64,000 nucleotides of DNA from Denitromonas sp. (lineage in GTDB: Bacteria; Pseudomonadota; Gammaproteobacteria; Burkholderiales; Rhodocyclaceae): contig NZ_JAUCBR010000004.1 of assembly GCF_034676725.1 (NCBI RefSeq), positions 2,061,501-2,125,500 of the forward strand. The letters run 5' to 3'. A program made the translations under genes and the position numbers. Shown here piece by piece: positions 1 through 8,870 of the stretch. The first letter of the stretch is position 1; the number at the start of each line of letters is the position of its first letter. The notes under the pieces were generated by a model, which had not been told where the DNA came from, ran no database searches, and was given only the letters and a program-made list of their open reading frames with translations.

Positions 1-1
1 C

Positions 2-124
2 GGCGGCCGCATCGAGGTCGACAGCCCGCCCGGCGGCGGCACCACCTTTCGCGTCTGGCTGCCCGTGCGCCAGCGCGCCGCATCCGCTGACGGCCGGGTG
101 TCGGCGGCCGCTGCGCAGGGCTGA
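2..124 (+). CDS. Sensor histidine kinase, C-terminal end (partial)
   Basis: Only the last 40 codons lie in the window; the gene begins upstream. The frame ends in a Gly-Gly-Gly-Thr-Thr-Phe run followed by a short hydrophobic strand, the usual closing strand of a HATPase_c domain, then a low-complexity Ala-rich tail and TGA. This is the ATP-binding half of a two-component sensor kinase. Nothing can be said about its sensor domain or partner. It could also be the end of a hybrid kinase without a receiver domain. The 135 bases between it and the next gene hold no other coding signal. Confidence 0.7.
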   Translation, partial: GGRIEVDSPPGGGTTFRVWLPVRQRAASADGRVSAAAAQG

Positions 125-259
125 CCCGATGCCGGTCGTCGCCGTCCGCTGCTGCCCCCGCCCCCGCCCCGCACCGCCGGGCACCTGCGCGACCCCTTTC
201 GCGTCGGCCGCGGCGGGCGCCACCCCCGACTCACTCCGGCTTTCGAGGCCCACCGTTTC

Positions 260-1975
260 ATGATGCAGATCTACCGCAAGCCCCCACAGGCCCTGCCGTC
301 CGAAAGCGCCTTCTTCCGCCTGCCCGGCGCCCTGCTGATGATTCTCGACGAAGACTGGATCATCCAGATGATGAGCGAATCGTGGCGCGACGTGCTCGGC
401 TTGGGCCAGGACACCCTGCGCTGGCGCCGCTTCCCCGAACTGCTCCACGAACTCGACCGCGATGACGTGCTCGCCCGTCTCGCCTGCATCGACGAGACCC
501 TCCCCACCGTCCGCTTCTCCTGCCGCTGCCGCAAGGTCGATGGGCAATATGTCGGCCTGGCCTGGAGCGTCAGCCACGATGCTTCCCAAGGGCTGTTCTA
601 CGCCGCCGCCCATGAAACCGGCCTCAACCTGACGCACCACGAAGCCCGCCTGCCCGAGGTGTATGTCGACGGCCTCACCGGCCTGCCCAACCGCGGCCTG
701 TTTCTCGACCGCGTCAGCCACGCCATGCAGCGTGCCGCGCGGCGCAAGGACCTCAGCTTTGCCGTTATCCACTGTGGCGTCGACCGCTTCAGCGTCATCA
801 ACCACAGCCTCGGCAACCGCATCGGCGACCTGCTGCTGATCGAAGTGGCCAACCTGCTGCGCCGAACCACCCGGCCCACCGACATGGTCGCCCGCCTCGG
901 CGGTGATGAATTCGGCATCCTGCTCGAAGACATCCGCGACGCCACCTCGCCCGTGCGTGTCATCCAGCGCCTGCAGGACAAGCTCGTGCTGCCCTTCCGG
1001 CTGTACGCGCACGAAGTGTTCTCCAGCCTGTCCTCCGGCATCACCCTGTCGGGCGAGCAATACGCCGAGGCCGACGTCATGCTGCGCGACGCCAACATGG
1101 CCATGGGCCGCGCCAAGGGGCAGGGCGGCGGCGGCTACGTGCTGTTCGATCGCGGCATGCACGAAGAAGCGCTGCGTCGGCTCGACCTCGAACTCGATCT
1201 GCGCCGCGCACTTGAACGTGGCCAGTTCGAGGCCTACTACCAACCCATCGTCCGCGTCAGCGACCGCCGCCTGATCGGCTTCGAAGCCCTGGTGCGCTGG
1301 AACCACCCCGAACGCGGCCTGATCTCCCCGGCCGACTTCATCCCGCTGGCCGAAGAGAGCGGCCTCATCGTGCATATCGGCCGCTGGATGCTGCACCAGG
1401 CCTGCTCACAGATGCGCGCCTGGCAGCTGGCCTTCCCGCGCCGACCCGCGCTCACCGTCAGCGTCAACCTCTCCGCCCGCCAGCTGCTGCACCCCGACAT
1501 CCTCCCCGACATCCGCCGCACCCTGCGCGAGACCGGCCTGTCGGCCCGCCACCTCAAGCTCGAGATCACCGAAAGCGCCATGATGGAAGACGCCCAGCGC
1601 GCCATCGAACTGCTCGAAACCCTCAAGCGCACCCGCCTCAAGCTCATGCTCGACGATTTCGGCACCGGCTACTCCTCGCTGTCCTACCTGCACCGCCTGC
1701 CCATCGACGTGCTCAAGGTCGACCGCTCCTTCGTCATGCACATGCACGAACGCATCGAAGACCGCAGCTTCGTCGAAACCATCGTCAACCTCGCCCAGAA
1801 ACTCGGCCGCCCGGTGGTCTGCGAAGGGGTGGAGCTGCCCGAACAGGAAGCCCTGCTGCGCGAGCTCGGCGTGGAATACGCGCAGGGCTACCTGTATTCA
1901 CGGCCGGTGACGGCAGCGCAGGCCGAGATGCTGATCATCGAAGATGCGGCGCGAGGGGGAAGCAAGCGGCGGTAG
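260..1975 (+). CDS. PAS-like/GGDEF/EAL c-di-GMP turnover protein
   Basis: 571 residues. Residues about 20-125 look like a PAS-type sensory domain with no membrane segment, so the protein is probably cytosolic. The GGDEF domain follows, with the intact signature GGDEF at 214-218 and an RxxD inhibitory site (Arg205-Asp208) five residues before it, so both cyclase activity and product inhibition are plausible. The EAL domain has Glu-Ala-Leu at 342-344, the ITES strand near 436-439 and the DDFGTG loop at 465-470, all expected of an active phosphodiesterase. Which activity dominates cannot be told from sequence. It follows the kinase fragment and is convergent with the LysR gene; no partner gene is evident. 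Confidence 0.93.
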   Translation: MMQIYRKPPQALPSESAFFRLPGALLMILDEDWIIQMMSESWRDVLGLGQDTLRWRRFPELLHELDRDDVLARLACIDETLPTVRFSCRCRKVDGQYVGLAWSVSHDASQGLFYAAAHETGLNLTHHEARLPEVYVDGLTGLPNRGLFLDRVSHAMQRAARRKDLSFAVIHCGVDRFSVINHSLGNRIGDLLLIEVANLLRRTTRPTDMVARLGGDEFGILLEDIRDATSPVRVIQRLQDKLVLPFRLYAHEVFSSLSSGITLSGEQYAEADVMLRDANMAMGRAKGQGGGGYVLFDRGMHEEALRRLDLELDLRRALERGQFEAYYQPIVRVSDRRLIGFEALVRWNHPERGLISPADFIPLAEESGLIVHIGRWMLHQACSQMRAWQLAFPRRPALTVSVNLSARQLLHPDILPDIRRTLRETGLSARHLKLEITESAMMEDAQRAIELLETLKRTRLKLMLDDFGTGYSSLSYLHRLPIDVLKVDRSFVMHMHERIEDRSFVETIVNLAQKLGRPVVCEGVELPEQEALLRELGVEYAQGYLYSRPVTAAQAEMLIIEDAARGGSKRR

Positions 1976-2065
1976 GTTGGGCGCGGGGTGTTGGCCAATC
2001 CGGCCATGCCCATGATCTCCAAACGCGTGACAGGTGTCCGCCGGATCACGGGTGTCCAGACCAAC

Positions 2066-2098
2066 GCATTGGCGACCAACGGCGTTACTCGCCAATGC
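2066..2098. terminator. Perfect 10-bp inverted repeat between convergent genes
   Basis: GCATTGGCGA at 2066-2075 is repeated as its exact reverse complement at 2089-2098, with a 13-base loop. It lies between the ends of the GGDEF-EAL gene and the leftward LysR gene, so a shared transcription end is the simplest reading. There is no T-run on either side, so intrinsic termination is not proven; a protein-binding site or a mobile-element scar is possible. Confidence 0.4.
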
Positions 2099-2194
2099 AA
2101 GTGAAATCGCCCCCGACTGGCCACGGCGAGGCTGGATGGCGACGGGCGCTGAGCGACTGCATCGACGCCTTCGCGGTGACCCCGGCCATGCGTG

Positions 2195-3073
2195 TCAGCC
2201 GCGTTTCAGGAGTTCTTCGCACCATTGGCGGAAGACGCGAATCTTCGGCCACGCCGACTTGTGCCGTGCATTGACCAGGTAGTAGGCGCTGCGCGAGCTG
2301 GCGATCAGGCCGAAAGGCGCGACCAGCCGCCCCGAGCGCAAGTCGGCTTCGACATACACGGTCTGGCCGATGGCGACCCCGAGGCCGTCGGCGGCGGCCT
2401 GGTAGGCGAGCGCGGCGTTGGCGAACTTGGGGCCGGCGACCGGATCGATGGCCAGTCCGGCCGCCTCGATCCACACGCCCCAGGACTCGGGGCGGATCAT
2501 CGAGTGCAGTCGCGGTACCTGTTCCAGGTCGGCCGGCGTGCGCAGCTGACGCGCCGTCTCCGGGCTGCACACCGGCGTGAAGGCGTCGCGGAAGACCAGC
2601 AGCCAGTCGTGGTCCTCGGGCGGCTTGTCGCGCACGCGTACGGCGAAGTCGAAGTCGTCGAGTGCAACCTCGTCGGCGATTGCCGTGGTGTTGACCTCCA
2701 CCTCGATCTCCGGATGCCGGCCGATGAAGTCGCCCAGATTCGGCACCAGCCAGCGGATTGCGAAGGTCGGCGCGAGGCGCAGACGCAGGTGTGTGGGCGC
2801 GGCGCTGGAGCGGACTTCGAGCACCGCGCGTTCGAGCTGGTCGAAGGCGGAGCCGAGGCGCTCGCCCAGCCGCCGCCCCTCGGCCGTCAGTACGAGCCGG
2901 CGGCCGGTGCGCTCGAACAGCAGCACGCCCACCCAGGCTTCGAGCTGCTGGACCTGCTGGCTCACCGCGCCCGGCGTTACACACAGCGCTTCGGCGGCCT
3001 GCGCGATGCTCGAATGGCGGGCGGCGGCCTCGAAGGCGCGCAGCGCGGTCAGAGGGATGCGCGGACGGCTCAC
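2195..3073 (-). CDS. LysR-family transcriptional regulator (GcvA-like)
   Basis: 292 residues, the normal LysR length. The N-terminal winged helix-turn-helix covers residues 1-60 and has the family pattern of Ala-rich helix, 'VTPGAVSQQV' recognition helix and 'LFERTGRR' wing. Residues about 90-290 form the effector-binding domain. It is divergent from the CoA-transferase gene with a 187-base shared promoter region, the classic arrangement for a LysR protein controlling its neighbour. It therefore probably regulates the CoA-transferase/lyase/TRAP cluster in response to the imported acid or its CoA ester. The effector is not predictable. Confidence 0.9.
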   Translation of the reverse strand: MSRPRIPLTALRAFEAAARHSSIAQAAEALCVTPGAVSQQVQQLEAWVGVLLFERTGRRLVLTAEGRRLGERLGSAFDQLERAVLEVRSSAAPTHLRLRLAPTFAIRWLVPNLGDFIGRHPEIEVEVNTTAIADEVALDDFDFAVRVRDKPPEDHDWLLVFRDAFTPVCSPETARQLRTPADLEQVPRLHSMIRPESWGVWIEAAGLAIDPVAGPKFANAALAYQAAADGLGVAIGQTVYVEADLRSGRLVAPFGLIASSRSAYYLVNARHKSAWPKIRVFRQWCEELLKRG

Positions 3074-3260
3074 GGGTTTATTCCGGACGATTGATAAAGT
3101 TTAGAAATACTATATCGTTCGACAGAAAAAATCGCTGGCGAAGGGCTGCTCCGCGGGATTAGCATCCTTTCCAGCCTAGACACTGATCGAGGCGGATTCT
3201 CCAGTGCGGATTCGTTGTTTCTGCACTGCAGCATAGAAGAACTATATATCAGGAGACGCC
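3074..3260. promoter_or_regulatory. Divergent promoter region, LysR / CoA-transferase
   Basis: This 187-base spacer is clearly AT-richer than its surroundings, especially 3095-3130 and 3230-3250. It must hold both promoters and the LysR binding sites. The CoA-transferase has a good ribosome binding site, AGGAGA at 3251-3256. No single promoter could be assigned with confidence. Confidence 0.5.
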
Positions 3261-4481
3261 ATGCACGCCCCCCTGGCTGGCATCAAGGTGCTCGAACTCG
3301 GCCAGCTCATCGCCGGCCCGTTCGCGGCCCGCATGCTCGGTGAGTTCGGCGCCGAAGTGATCAAGATCGAGCCCCCGGGGCAAGGCGATCCGCTGCGTTC
3401 GTGGCGCAAACTCCACAACGGCACCTCGCTGTGGTGGTATGTGCAGGCGCGCAACAAAAAGTCCGTGGCGGTCGATCTGCGCAGTGAGGCAGGCCAGGAG
3501 GTGGTGCGCCGACTGGCGCGCGAGGCCGATATCGTGGTCGAGAACTTTCGTCCCGGCACGCTGGAAAAGTGGGGGCTGGGCTACGACGCCCTGTCGGCCG
3601 AGAACCCCGGGCTGATCATGGTGCGCGTGTCCGGCTTCGGCCAGACCGGGCCGATGCGCGACCAGCCCGGCTTCGGCGCCATTGGCGAATCGATGGGCGG
3701 GCTGCGCTACGTCACTGGCTATCCGGACCGCCCGCCGGTGCGCCTGAACCTGTCGATCGGCGATTCGGTCGCCGGCCTGCATGCGGTGATCGGCGCGCTG
3801 ATGGCGCTGCGTCACCGCGAGGCGCGCGGCGGCAAGGGGCAGGTCGTCGACGTGGCGCTCTACGAGTCGGTGTTCAACCTGATGGAGTGCATGGTGCCCG
3901 AGTACGCCATGTACGGTGTGGTGCGCGAGCGCACCGGCAGCAACCTCACCGGCATCGTGCCTTCGAATACCTACCAGTCGCGCGACGGCGTGAACATCAT
4001 CATCGCGGCCAACGGCGACGGCATCTTCCGCCGGCTGATGACGGTGATTGACCGCGAGGACATCGGCAACGACCCGCGCTTTGCCAACAATAGCGGGCGC
4101 GGAGCCGCGGCGGACTTCATCGACGGGGCGATCGGCGAGTGGTGCGCGCGCCATGACGCCGAGGCGATCATCGAAGTGCTCAAAGCGGCCGGCGTGCCCA
4201 ATGGCAAGATCTATAGCGCCGCCGACATCGTCGATGACCCGCAATACCAGGCGCGCGACATGATCCTCGCCGCCGAACTGGAGGACGGCGCCGAGATCAA
4301 GATGCCGGGCATCGTTCCCAAGCTCGGCCTGACGCCGGGCGCGGTCGAGACGCTGGGCCCCGCCATCGGCGCGCATACCGCCGAGGTGCTGCGCGCGGCC
4401 GGCTACACTGACGCGCAACTTGCCGAATTCGACGCAAGCGGCGCGATTGCGCTGGGCCCGAAGCAAGGAGCGTCGCAATGA
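3261..4481 (+). CDS. CaiB/BaiF family (class III) CoA-transferase
   Basis: 406 residues, usual family length. The N-terminus carries the conserved 'GIKVLELGQLIAGPFAARML' block and the 'VIKIEPP' strand. The predicted catalytic aspartate is Asp168 in 'IGDSVAG', which forms the aspartyl-CoA thioester intermediate in this family. It should move CoA from a donor thioester, often succinyl-CoA or acetyl-CoA, to a free carboxylic acid. Its stop overlaps the start of the lyase gene (ATGA), so the two are translationally coupled. A TRAP importer follows. I infer that it activates the acid brought in by that transporter. The exact substrate is unknown. Confidence 0.9.
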   Translation: MHAPLAGIKVLELGQLIAGPFAARMLGEFGAEVIKIEPPGQGDPLRSWRKLHNGTSLWWYVQARNKKSVAVDLRSEAGQEVVRRLAREADIVVENFRPGTLEKWGLGYDALSAENPGLIMVRVSGFGQTGPMRDQPGFGAIGESMGGLRYVTGYPDRPPVRLNLSIGDSVAGLHAVIGALMALRHREARGGKGQVVDVALYESVFNLMECMVPEYAMYGVVRERTGSNLTGIVPSNTYQSRDGVNIIIAANGDGIFRRLMTVIDREDIGNDPRFANNSGRGAAADFIDGAIGEWCARHDAEAIIEVLKAAGVPNGKIYSAADIVDDPQYQARDMILAAELEDGAEIKMPGIVPKLGLTPGAVETLGPAIGAHTAEVLRAAGYTDAQLAEFDASGAIALGPKQGASQ

Positions 4482-5404
4482 GCGGCGCATGCAAGCGCAT
4501 CGAACTGACCGAAGTGGTCATGCGCGATGGCCTGCAGATCGAGCCCACCATCGTGCCGACCGACACCAAGGTCGCGCTGATCGACCAACTCTCCGAGCAG
4601 GGATACGCGCGCATCGAGGTGAGTTCCTTCGTCTCCACCAGCGCGGTGCCGGCGCTCGCCGATGCTGCGGAGGTGTTCGCGCGCATCCGTCGGCGGCCGG
4701 GCACGGTATACAGCGCGCTGGTGATGACCCCGCGTGGCGCGGCGCGCGCGCTGGCCGCGCAGGCTGATGAGCTCTCGCTGGTGGTGTCCGCCTCGGAGGC
4801 GCATAACCGCGCCAACGCCGGGCGCGACATCGACACCTCGTTCGACGGCTTTGCCGAAATCGCCCAACTCGTGCGCGACACCCCGGCCACACTGTGCGGG
4901 GCGATCGCGATGAGCTTCGGCTGTCCGCTGGAAGGCGACATCCCGGTCGAGCGCGTGCTTGGCCTGGTTGGCCGCTACGCCGATCTGGGGGTGCGCTCGG
5001 TCAGCCTCGCCGACACCACCGGCATGGGCTACCCGACGCAGATCACGGCACTGTGCGAAGCCGCGCAGCGCCGCTTCCCCGAGCTGCGCTTCGGGCTGCA
5101 CCTGCACGACACCCGCGGCCTTGGCCTGGCCAACGTGCATGCGGCACTCGGCGTCGGTATCACGCGTTTTGACGCCAGCCTGGGCGGGCTGGGCGGCTGC
5201 CCGTTCGCGCCCGGGGCGTCGGGCAACATCTGTACCGAGGATCTGGTGCACATGCTCGAACTGATGGGTTACGACACCGGGGTCGATATCGACGCGCTCA
5301 TCGCATTGCGGCCGGCGCTGGAAGCGGCGGTCGGCCACGCACTGCACGGCCATGTCGGGCGTGCCGGCCCGCGCCATCGGCCGGCCGGCTGCGCGAGCGG
5401 CTGA
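4478..5404 (+). CDS. Hydroxymethylglutaryl-CoA lyase family enzyme
   Basis: 308 residues, HMGL-like TIM barrel. The catalytic arginine and aspartate are Arg16-Asp17 in 'VMRDGLQ'. The metal-binding histidines are His208 and His210 in 'LHLHD'. The catalytic cysteine is Cys241 in the 'GGCPFAPGASGN' loop. These are all residues known to be needed in HMG-CoA lyase, which cleaves 3-hydroxy-3-methylglutaryl-CoA to acetoacetate and acetyl-CoA. Relatives cleave similar 3-hydroxy-acyl-CoAs such as citramalyl-CoA, so substrate remains open. The last 25 residues are Arg/Gly-rich and unlike typical family C-termini. Start overlaps the CoA-transferase stop by four bases. Confidence 0.9.
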   Translation: MSGACKRIELTEVVMRDGLQIEPTIVPTDTKVALIDQLSEQGYARIEVSSFVSTSAVPALADAAEVFARIRRRPGTVYSALVMTPRGAARALAAQADELSLVVSASEAHNRANAGRDIDTSFDGFAEIAQLVRDTPATLCGAIAMSFGCPLEGDIPVERVLGLVGRYADLGVRSVSLADTTGMGYPTQITALCEAAQRRFPELRFGLHLHDTRGLGLANVHAALGVGITRFDASLGGLGGCPFAPGASGNICTEDLVHMLELMGYDTGVDIDALIALRPALEAAVGHALHGHVGRAGPRHRPAGCASG

Positions 5405-5523
5405 AGGCATCGAAAGCACGGCGCGGTTCGCGCTGCGCACAGGTTCATCCGCCGGGATGGTGGTGGCGGAAAGCAGAGCAGGGCGGCCGTGGGCGGCCCA
5501 TAACATCAACGAGGAGACACCAC

Positions 5524-6504
5524 ATGAAAAACACCCTGCTGGCTGGCCTGCTGTTTTCGGCCTGCGTCGGCGCTGCCAATGCGGCCGACTTCACCATGCG
5601 CCTGAGCCATCAGTTGCCGCCCACCCACCACGTCGCCAAGACGCTGGACCGTTTCGCCGAGGATGTGGCCAAGGAAACCGGCAGCCGCGTCGAGGTGCAG
5701 ATCTTCGGTTCCGAGCAGGCCTTCAAGGCGGCGCAGAACCACGCCGCGGTGGCGCGCGGGCAGATCGAGGCGGCGATCGTGACCAACTTCCAGTGGGGCG
5801 GCACCCTCCCCGAGATGAACGTCATCACCCTGCCGTATTTCATGACCGACCTGCCGCGCCTGCAGAGCTTCCCCAAGTCGGAAGCCGCCAAGGTGCTGGA
5901 GGACAAGCTGCTCGAGAAGGGGGTGCGCAACATCGCCTGGCTGTACACCTCGCGGCAGAGCATCTTCACTTCGAACGGCAAGCCGCTGATCAAGACCGAG
6001 GATTTCTCCGGCATGAAGGTGCGCGGCCTGTCCAAGCTGGTCGATGAGGGCCTGATCGCGGTCGGCGCCGCGCCTGCGACCATGCCTGGCTCCGAGGTGT
6101 ACCAGGCGCTGCAGACCGGGGTGATCGACGCCGGGCTCACTGACGTTTCGGCCGCCTTCAGCCGGCGCTACTACGAGGTGCAGAAGTACGGCACGGTGAC
6201 TCCGTTCTTTGCCGTGTATTTCCACCTCTTCGTCACCCCGGCGTGGTGGGACAAGCTGCCCGCAGACGTGCGTGCCGGTATCGAGCGGGCCGCCGACAAG
6301 GCCGAGCGCGACATCGTCGGTGTGACCGAGGAGACCGCCGCCAATGCCATCACCCAGCTCAAGGAGAAGGGCATGGAGATCTACGTCCAGAGTGACGAAG
6401 AGGCGGCCGTGTGGAAGTCGCGCATGCAAAAACCGGTGCTCGACGCCTTCCGCAAGATCGGCCCCGATGCCACCAAGCTGGTCGACCTGATCGAGAAGCT
6501 CTGA
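5524..6504 (+). CDS. dctP: TRAP transporter substrate-binding protein DctP
   Basis: 326 residues with a clear Sec signal peptide (positive Lys2, hydrophobic core, cleavage after 'GAANA' near residue 21), so it works in the periplasm. The remainder matches the DctP fold, with the conserved carboxylate-binding arginine expected in the 'GMKVRGLSK' segment. It delivers an organic acid to the DctQM membrane pair encoded next. The gene starts 119 bases after the lyase with 'GAGGAG' just upstream of the ATG. A long hairpin follows its stop, which fits the usual higher expression of the binding protein. The ligand is probably the substrate of the upstream CoA-transferase. Confidence 0.93.
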   Translation: MKNTLLAGLLFSACVGAANAADFTMRLSHQLPPTHHVAKTLDRFAEDVAKETGSRVEVQIFGSEQAFKAAQNHAAVARGQIEAAIVTNFQWGGTLPEMNVITLPYFMTDLPRLQSFPKSEAAKVLEDKLLEKGVRNIAWLYTSRQSIFTSNGKPLIKTEDFSGMKVRGLSKLVDEGLIAVGAAPATMPGSEVYQALQTGVIDAGLTDVSAAFSRRYYEVQKYGTVTPFFAVYFHLFVTPAWWDKLPADVRAGIERAADKAERDIVGVTEETAANAITQLKEKGMEIYVQSDEEAAVWKSRMQKPVLDAFRKIGPDATKLVDLIEKL

Positions 6505-6513
6505 CCCCTGCAC

Positions 6514-6555
6514 GTCCGGCCCGGCGCTGCCTTGCGGCGCCGGGCCGGACCTTTT
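6514..6555 (+). terminator. 14-bp stem-loop between dctP and dctQ (partial terminator)
   Basis: A perfect 14-bp stem, GTCCGGCCCGGCGC at 6514-6527 pairing with 6537-6550, has a 9-base loop and is followed by CTTTTCC. It sits in the 71-base gap after dctP. It probably ends most transcripts or protects the dctP mRNA end while letting some transcription reach dctQM. Confidence 0.75.
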
Positions 6556-6575
6556 CCTCTGGCGACGCGTTTCCA

Positions 6576-7196
6576 ATGACCCCTCCTGGCTCCGAACACC
6601 TCCCGCCTTCCTCCCCGACCCTCGCGCAGCGCGCCGCCAACGGGCTCGATGCCGTGGTCGGCGGCCTGTGCACGGCGGCGATGGCCTTGTCCGCGCTGGC
6701 CTTGATCGCCTCGCTCGGCATGGTCGTGTACTCGGTGGTGATGCGCTACATCTTCAACGTCCCACAGACCTGGGTCGATGATCTGGTCGGCTTCCTGCTT
6801 GTGGCCATTGTCCTGCTCGGCGCCGGCGACGTGATGCGCCGCGGCGAGCACATCGGCGTGGACCTGCTCACCAGCCGGTTGGGCCCCAGGGGCCAGCGGA
6901 TCGCCGCCATCTGGGCGCTGTTCGCGGTGCTGGTGACCGCGGCGATGTTCGTGGTGGAGGGCTGGGAGACGGTGAGCTTCTCGAAGATGCTCGGCATCGT
7001 CTCGCAGGGGCACCTGGAAGTGCCGATCTACATCGTCCAGCTTGCCGTGCCGATCGGCGGCGCCTTGTTCGGCCTCGCGGCGCTGGTGGCGCTGCTGCGC
7101 GCCGCGCTCGGCGAGGACGTGCGGGTGAGCCGCGGCGAATCCTCGGTCGCGGGGCACGGTCCGGGCGGAGACTCGCACGACGGAGCACGCTCATGA
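6576..7196 (+). CDS. dctQ: TRAP transporter small permease DctQ
   Basis: 206 residues. Four hydrophobic helices are visible at about residues 27-50, 62-82, 105-125 and 150-172, with the family pattern 'RYIFNVPQTWVDDL' after the first helix. DctQ pairs with DctM to form the membrane part of a sodium-driven TRAP importer. The ATG at 6576 was chosen because it begins just before the first helix; longer in-frame starts run back into dctP. The stop overlaps the dctM start (ATGA). The C-terminal 25 residues are polar and Gly/Ser-rich. Confidence 0.9.
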   Translation: MTPPGSEHLPPSSPTLAQRAANGLDAVVGGLCTAAMALSALALIASLGMVVYSVVMRYIFNVPQTWVDDLVGFLLVAIVLLGAGDVMRRGEHIGVDLLTSRLGPRGQRIAAIWALFAVLVTAAMFVVEGWETVSFSKMLGIVSQGHLEVPIYIVQLAVPIGGALFGLAALVALLRAALGEDVRVSRGESSVAGHGPGGDSHDGARS

Positions 7197-8485
7197 CCTT
7201 CTTCCTGCTGCTCCTGGGAGCCTTGCTCCTGCTCCTTACCGGGCTGCCGATCTTCGCCGGGCTGGCGCTGTTCGGCGGCACACTGACCTTCCTGACCCAG
7301 GGCGACCTGGGCGCGCTGGGCGAGATCGTCTTCGGCAAGCTCAACCACTACCTGCTGGTGGCGATTCCGCTCTTTGCGTTGATGGCACACGTCATGATCC
7401 GCGGCAAGCTGGTAGACGACCTCTACGGCGCGGCCTTCACCTTCACCCGCCATCTGCCCGGCGGCATCGGCATCGCCACCGTGTTGGCGTGCACCATCTT
7501 CGCGGCCATCTCGGGCTCGAGCGTGGCCACCGCGCTGACCATCGGCGCCGTGGCTATCCCGCAGATGATCCACTACGGCTACAGCCCGCGCACCGCCTAC
7601 GGACTGGTGGCGGCTGGCGGCACGCTCGGCATCCTGATCCCGCCCTCCGGGCCGATGGTGCTCTATGGCGTGATCACCGAATCGTCGATCGGTGCGCTGT
7701 TTGTCGCCGGCATGGTGCCGGGCCTGCTGCTCGCGGCGATCTTCTGCGGCTGGTGCATGTTCGACGCGCGCTGGCGCGGGCGCGGCCTGCGCACCGAGCC
7801 GCGCGCGAGCTTGCCGGAGCTGCTCGCCGCATTGCGTCGCGCGTTCTGGTCCCTGACCCTGCCGGTGCTGGTGCTCGGTGGCATGTACCTGGGCGTGTTT
7901 ACTGCCACCGAGGCGGCCGGCGTGGGCGCCATGGCCGCGGTGCTGATTGCGGCCATCGCCTATCGCAACTTCGGTATTCGCGACCTTTGGTACGCCGCGC
8001 TCGATGCCTGCCGCACCTCGGCGATGCTGTTCATGATCCTTGCCGGGGCGAGCATCTTCGGCCACGTGCTGACCAAGCTGCGTATCCCGCAGGAGATCGT
8101 CGGCCTGGTGGCGCAGCATGGCATCGGCACCGCCGAGTTCCTGCTGGTGGCGATGCTGCTGATCTTCGTGCTCGGCATGTTCCTCGAGACCATCTCGATC
8201 ATCCTGATCACCACGCCGGTGATCCTGCCGGTGATGCTGCACCTGGGCATCAACCCGGTGTGGTACGGCGTGCTGCTGATGATCAATCTGGAGCTCGCGC
8301 TGATCACGCCGCCGGTGGGCATGAACCTGTTCACCATCAAGGCGATCAGCCGGGCGCCGATGGGCGAGATCGTGCGCGGCGTCATCCCCTATGTGTTTCT
8401 GCTCATCCTGGCGCTGGTGCTGGTCGCCGCGGTGCCGTCACTAGCACTGTGGCTCCCGGGGACAATGTTCCGGATCGGCAACTGA
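7193..8485 (+). CDS. dctM: TRAP transporter large permease DctM
   Basis: 430 residues, almost entirely hydrophobic, with about 12 membrane helices. It matches the DctM family: 'HVMIRGKLVDDLY' near the N-terminus, a 'ISGSSVATALTIGAVAIP' motif in the first half, and the repeated 'ITPPVGMNLF' motif in the second half. It is the transport subunit of the TRAP system and lies in the inner membrane. It is the last gene of the run CoA-transferase, lyase, dctP, dctQ, dctM, all in one direction. No terminator hairpin was found directly after it. Confidence 0.95.
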   Translation: MTFFLLLLGALLLLLTGLPIFAGLALFGGTLTFLTQGDLGALGEIVFGKLNHYLLVAIPLFALMAHVMIRGKLVDDLYGAAFTFTRHLPGGIGIATVLACTIFAAISGSSVATALTIGAVAIPQMIHYGYSPRTAYGLVAAGGTLGILIPPSGPMVLYGVITESSIGALFVAGMVPGLLLAAIFCGWCMFDARWRGRGLRTEPRASLPELLAALRRAFWSLTLPVLVLGGMYLGVFTATEAAGVGAMAAVLIAAIAYRNFGIRDLWYAALDACRTSAMLFMILAGASIFGHVLTKLRIPQEIVGLVAQHGIGTAEFLLVAMLLIFVLGMFLETISIILITTPVILPVMLHLGINPVWYGVLLMINLELALITPPVGMNLFTIKAISRAPMGEIVRGVIPYVFLLILALVLVAAVPSLALWLPGTMFRIGN

Positions 8486-8870
8486 GCCCCCGGTTTCTGC
8501 GCTCTGGAGGTGATTCACCGATTCGGCAAGCGAACTGGATAGTCAGGACGGCTGGGGACGTTCAACCGTGGCCGCAAGCGCATGGCGGTGCTTGGCGCTC
8601 ATCATCAACCAGAAAGGGTCACCGGAATTTCCGTCACACGCCGCGGGTTGGCGTCCTTGCCGGTGACGTCCTTGGCGCGCAGGTCCGCCCGCATGAATGG
8701 TCGTGCGGCCTGCCGCGCCACGACCCAGCGGTGAGGCGGCGACCGCCTCGCTCGCCACCGACCATCGTTTATCCCGCGACATCCCCTTGGCTGCGCCGCC
8801 AAAAACCCGTCACACCTCCGCAACCCCACTGTCACATCCCTGACACCGCCGCTGCCCACACTGCGCAGCA
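8486..8870. other. 385-base gap without a convincing gene
   Basis: No frame here has a ribosome site, domain or suitable length. On the minus strand two short overlapping frames read through 8545-8700 in a broken way and look like degraded coding sequence, possibly of a mobile element, but I cannot name it. The promoter of the following phosphoesterase gene should lie towards the right end. Confidence 0.4.
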
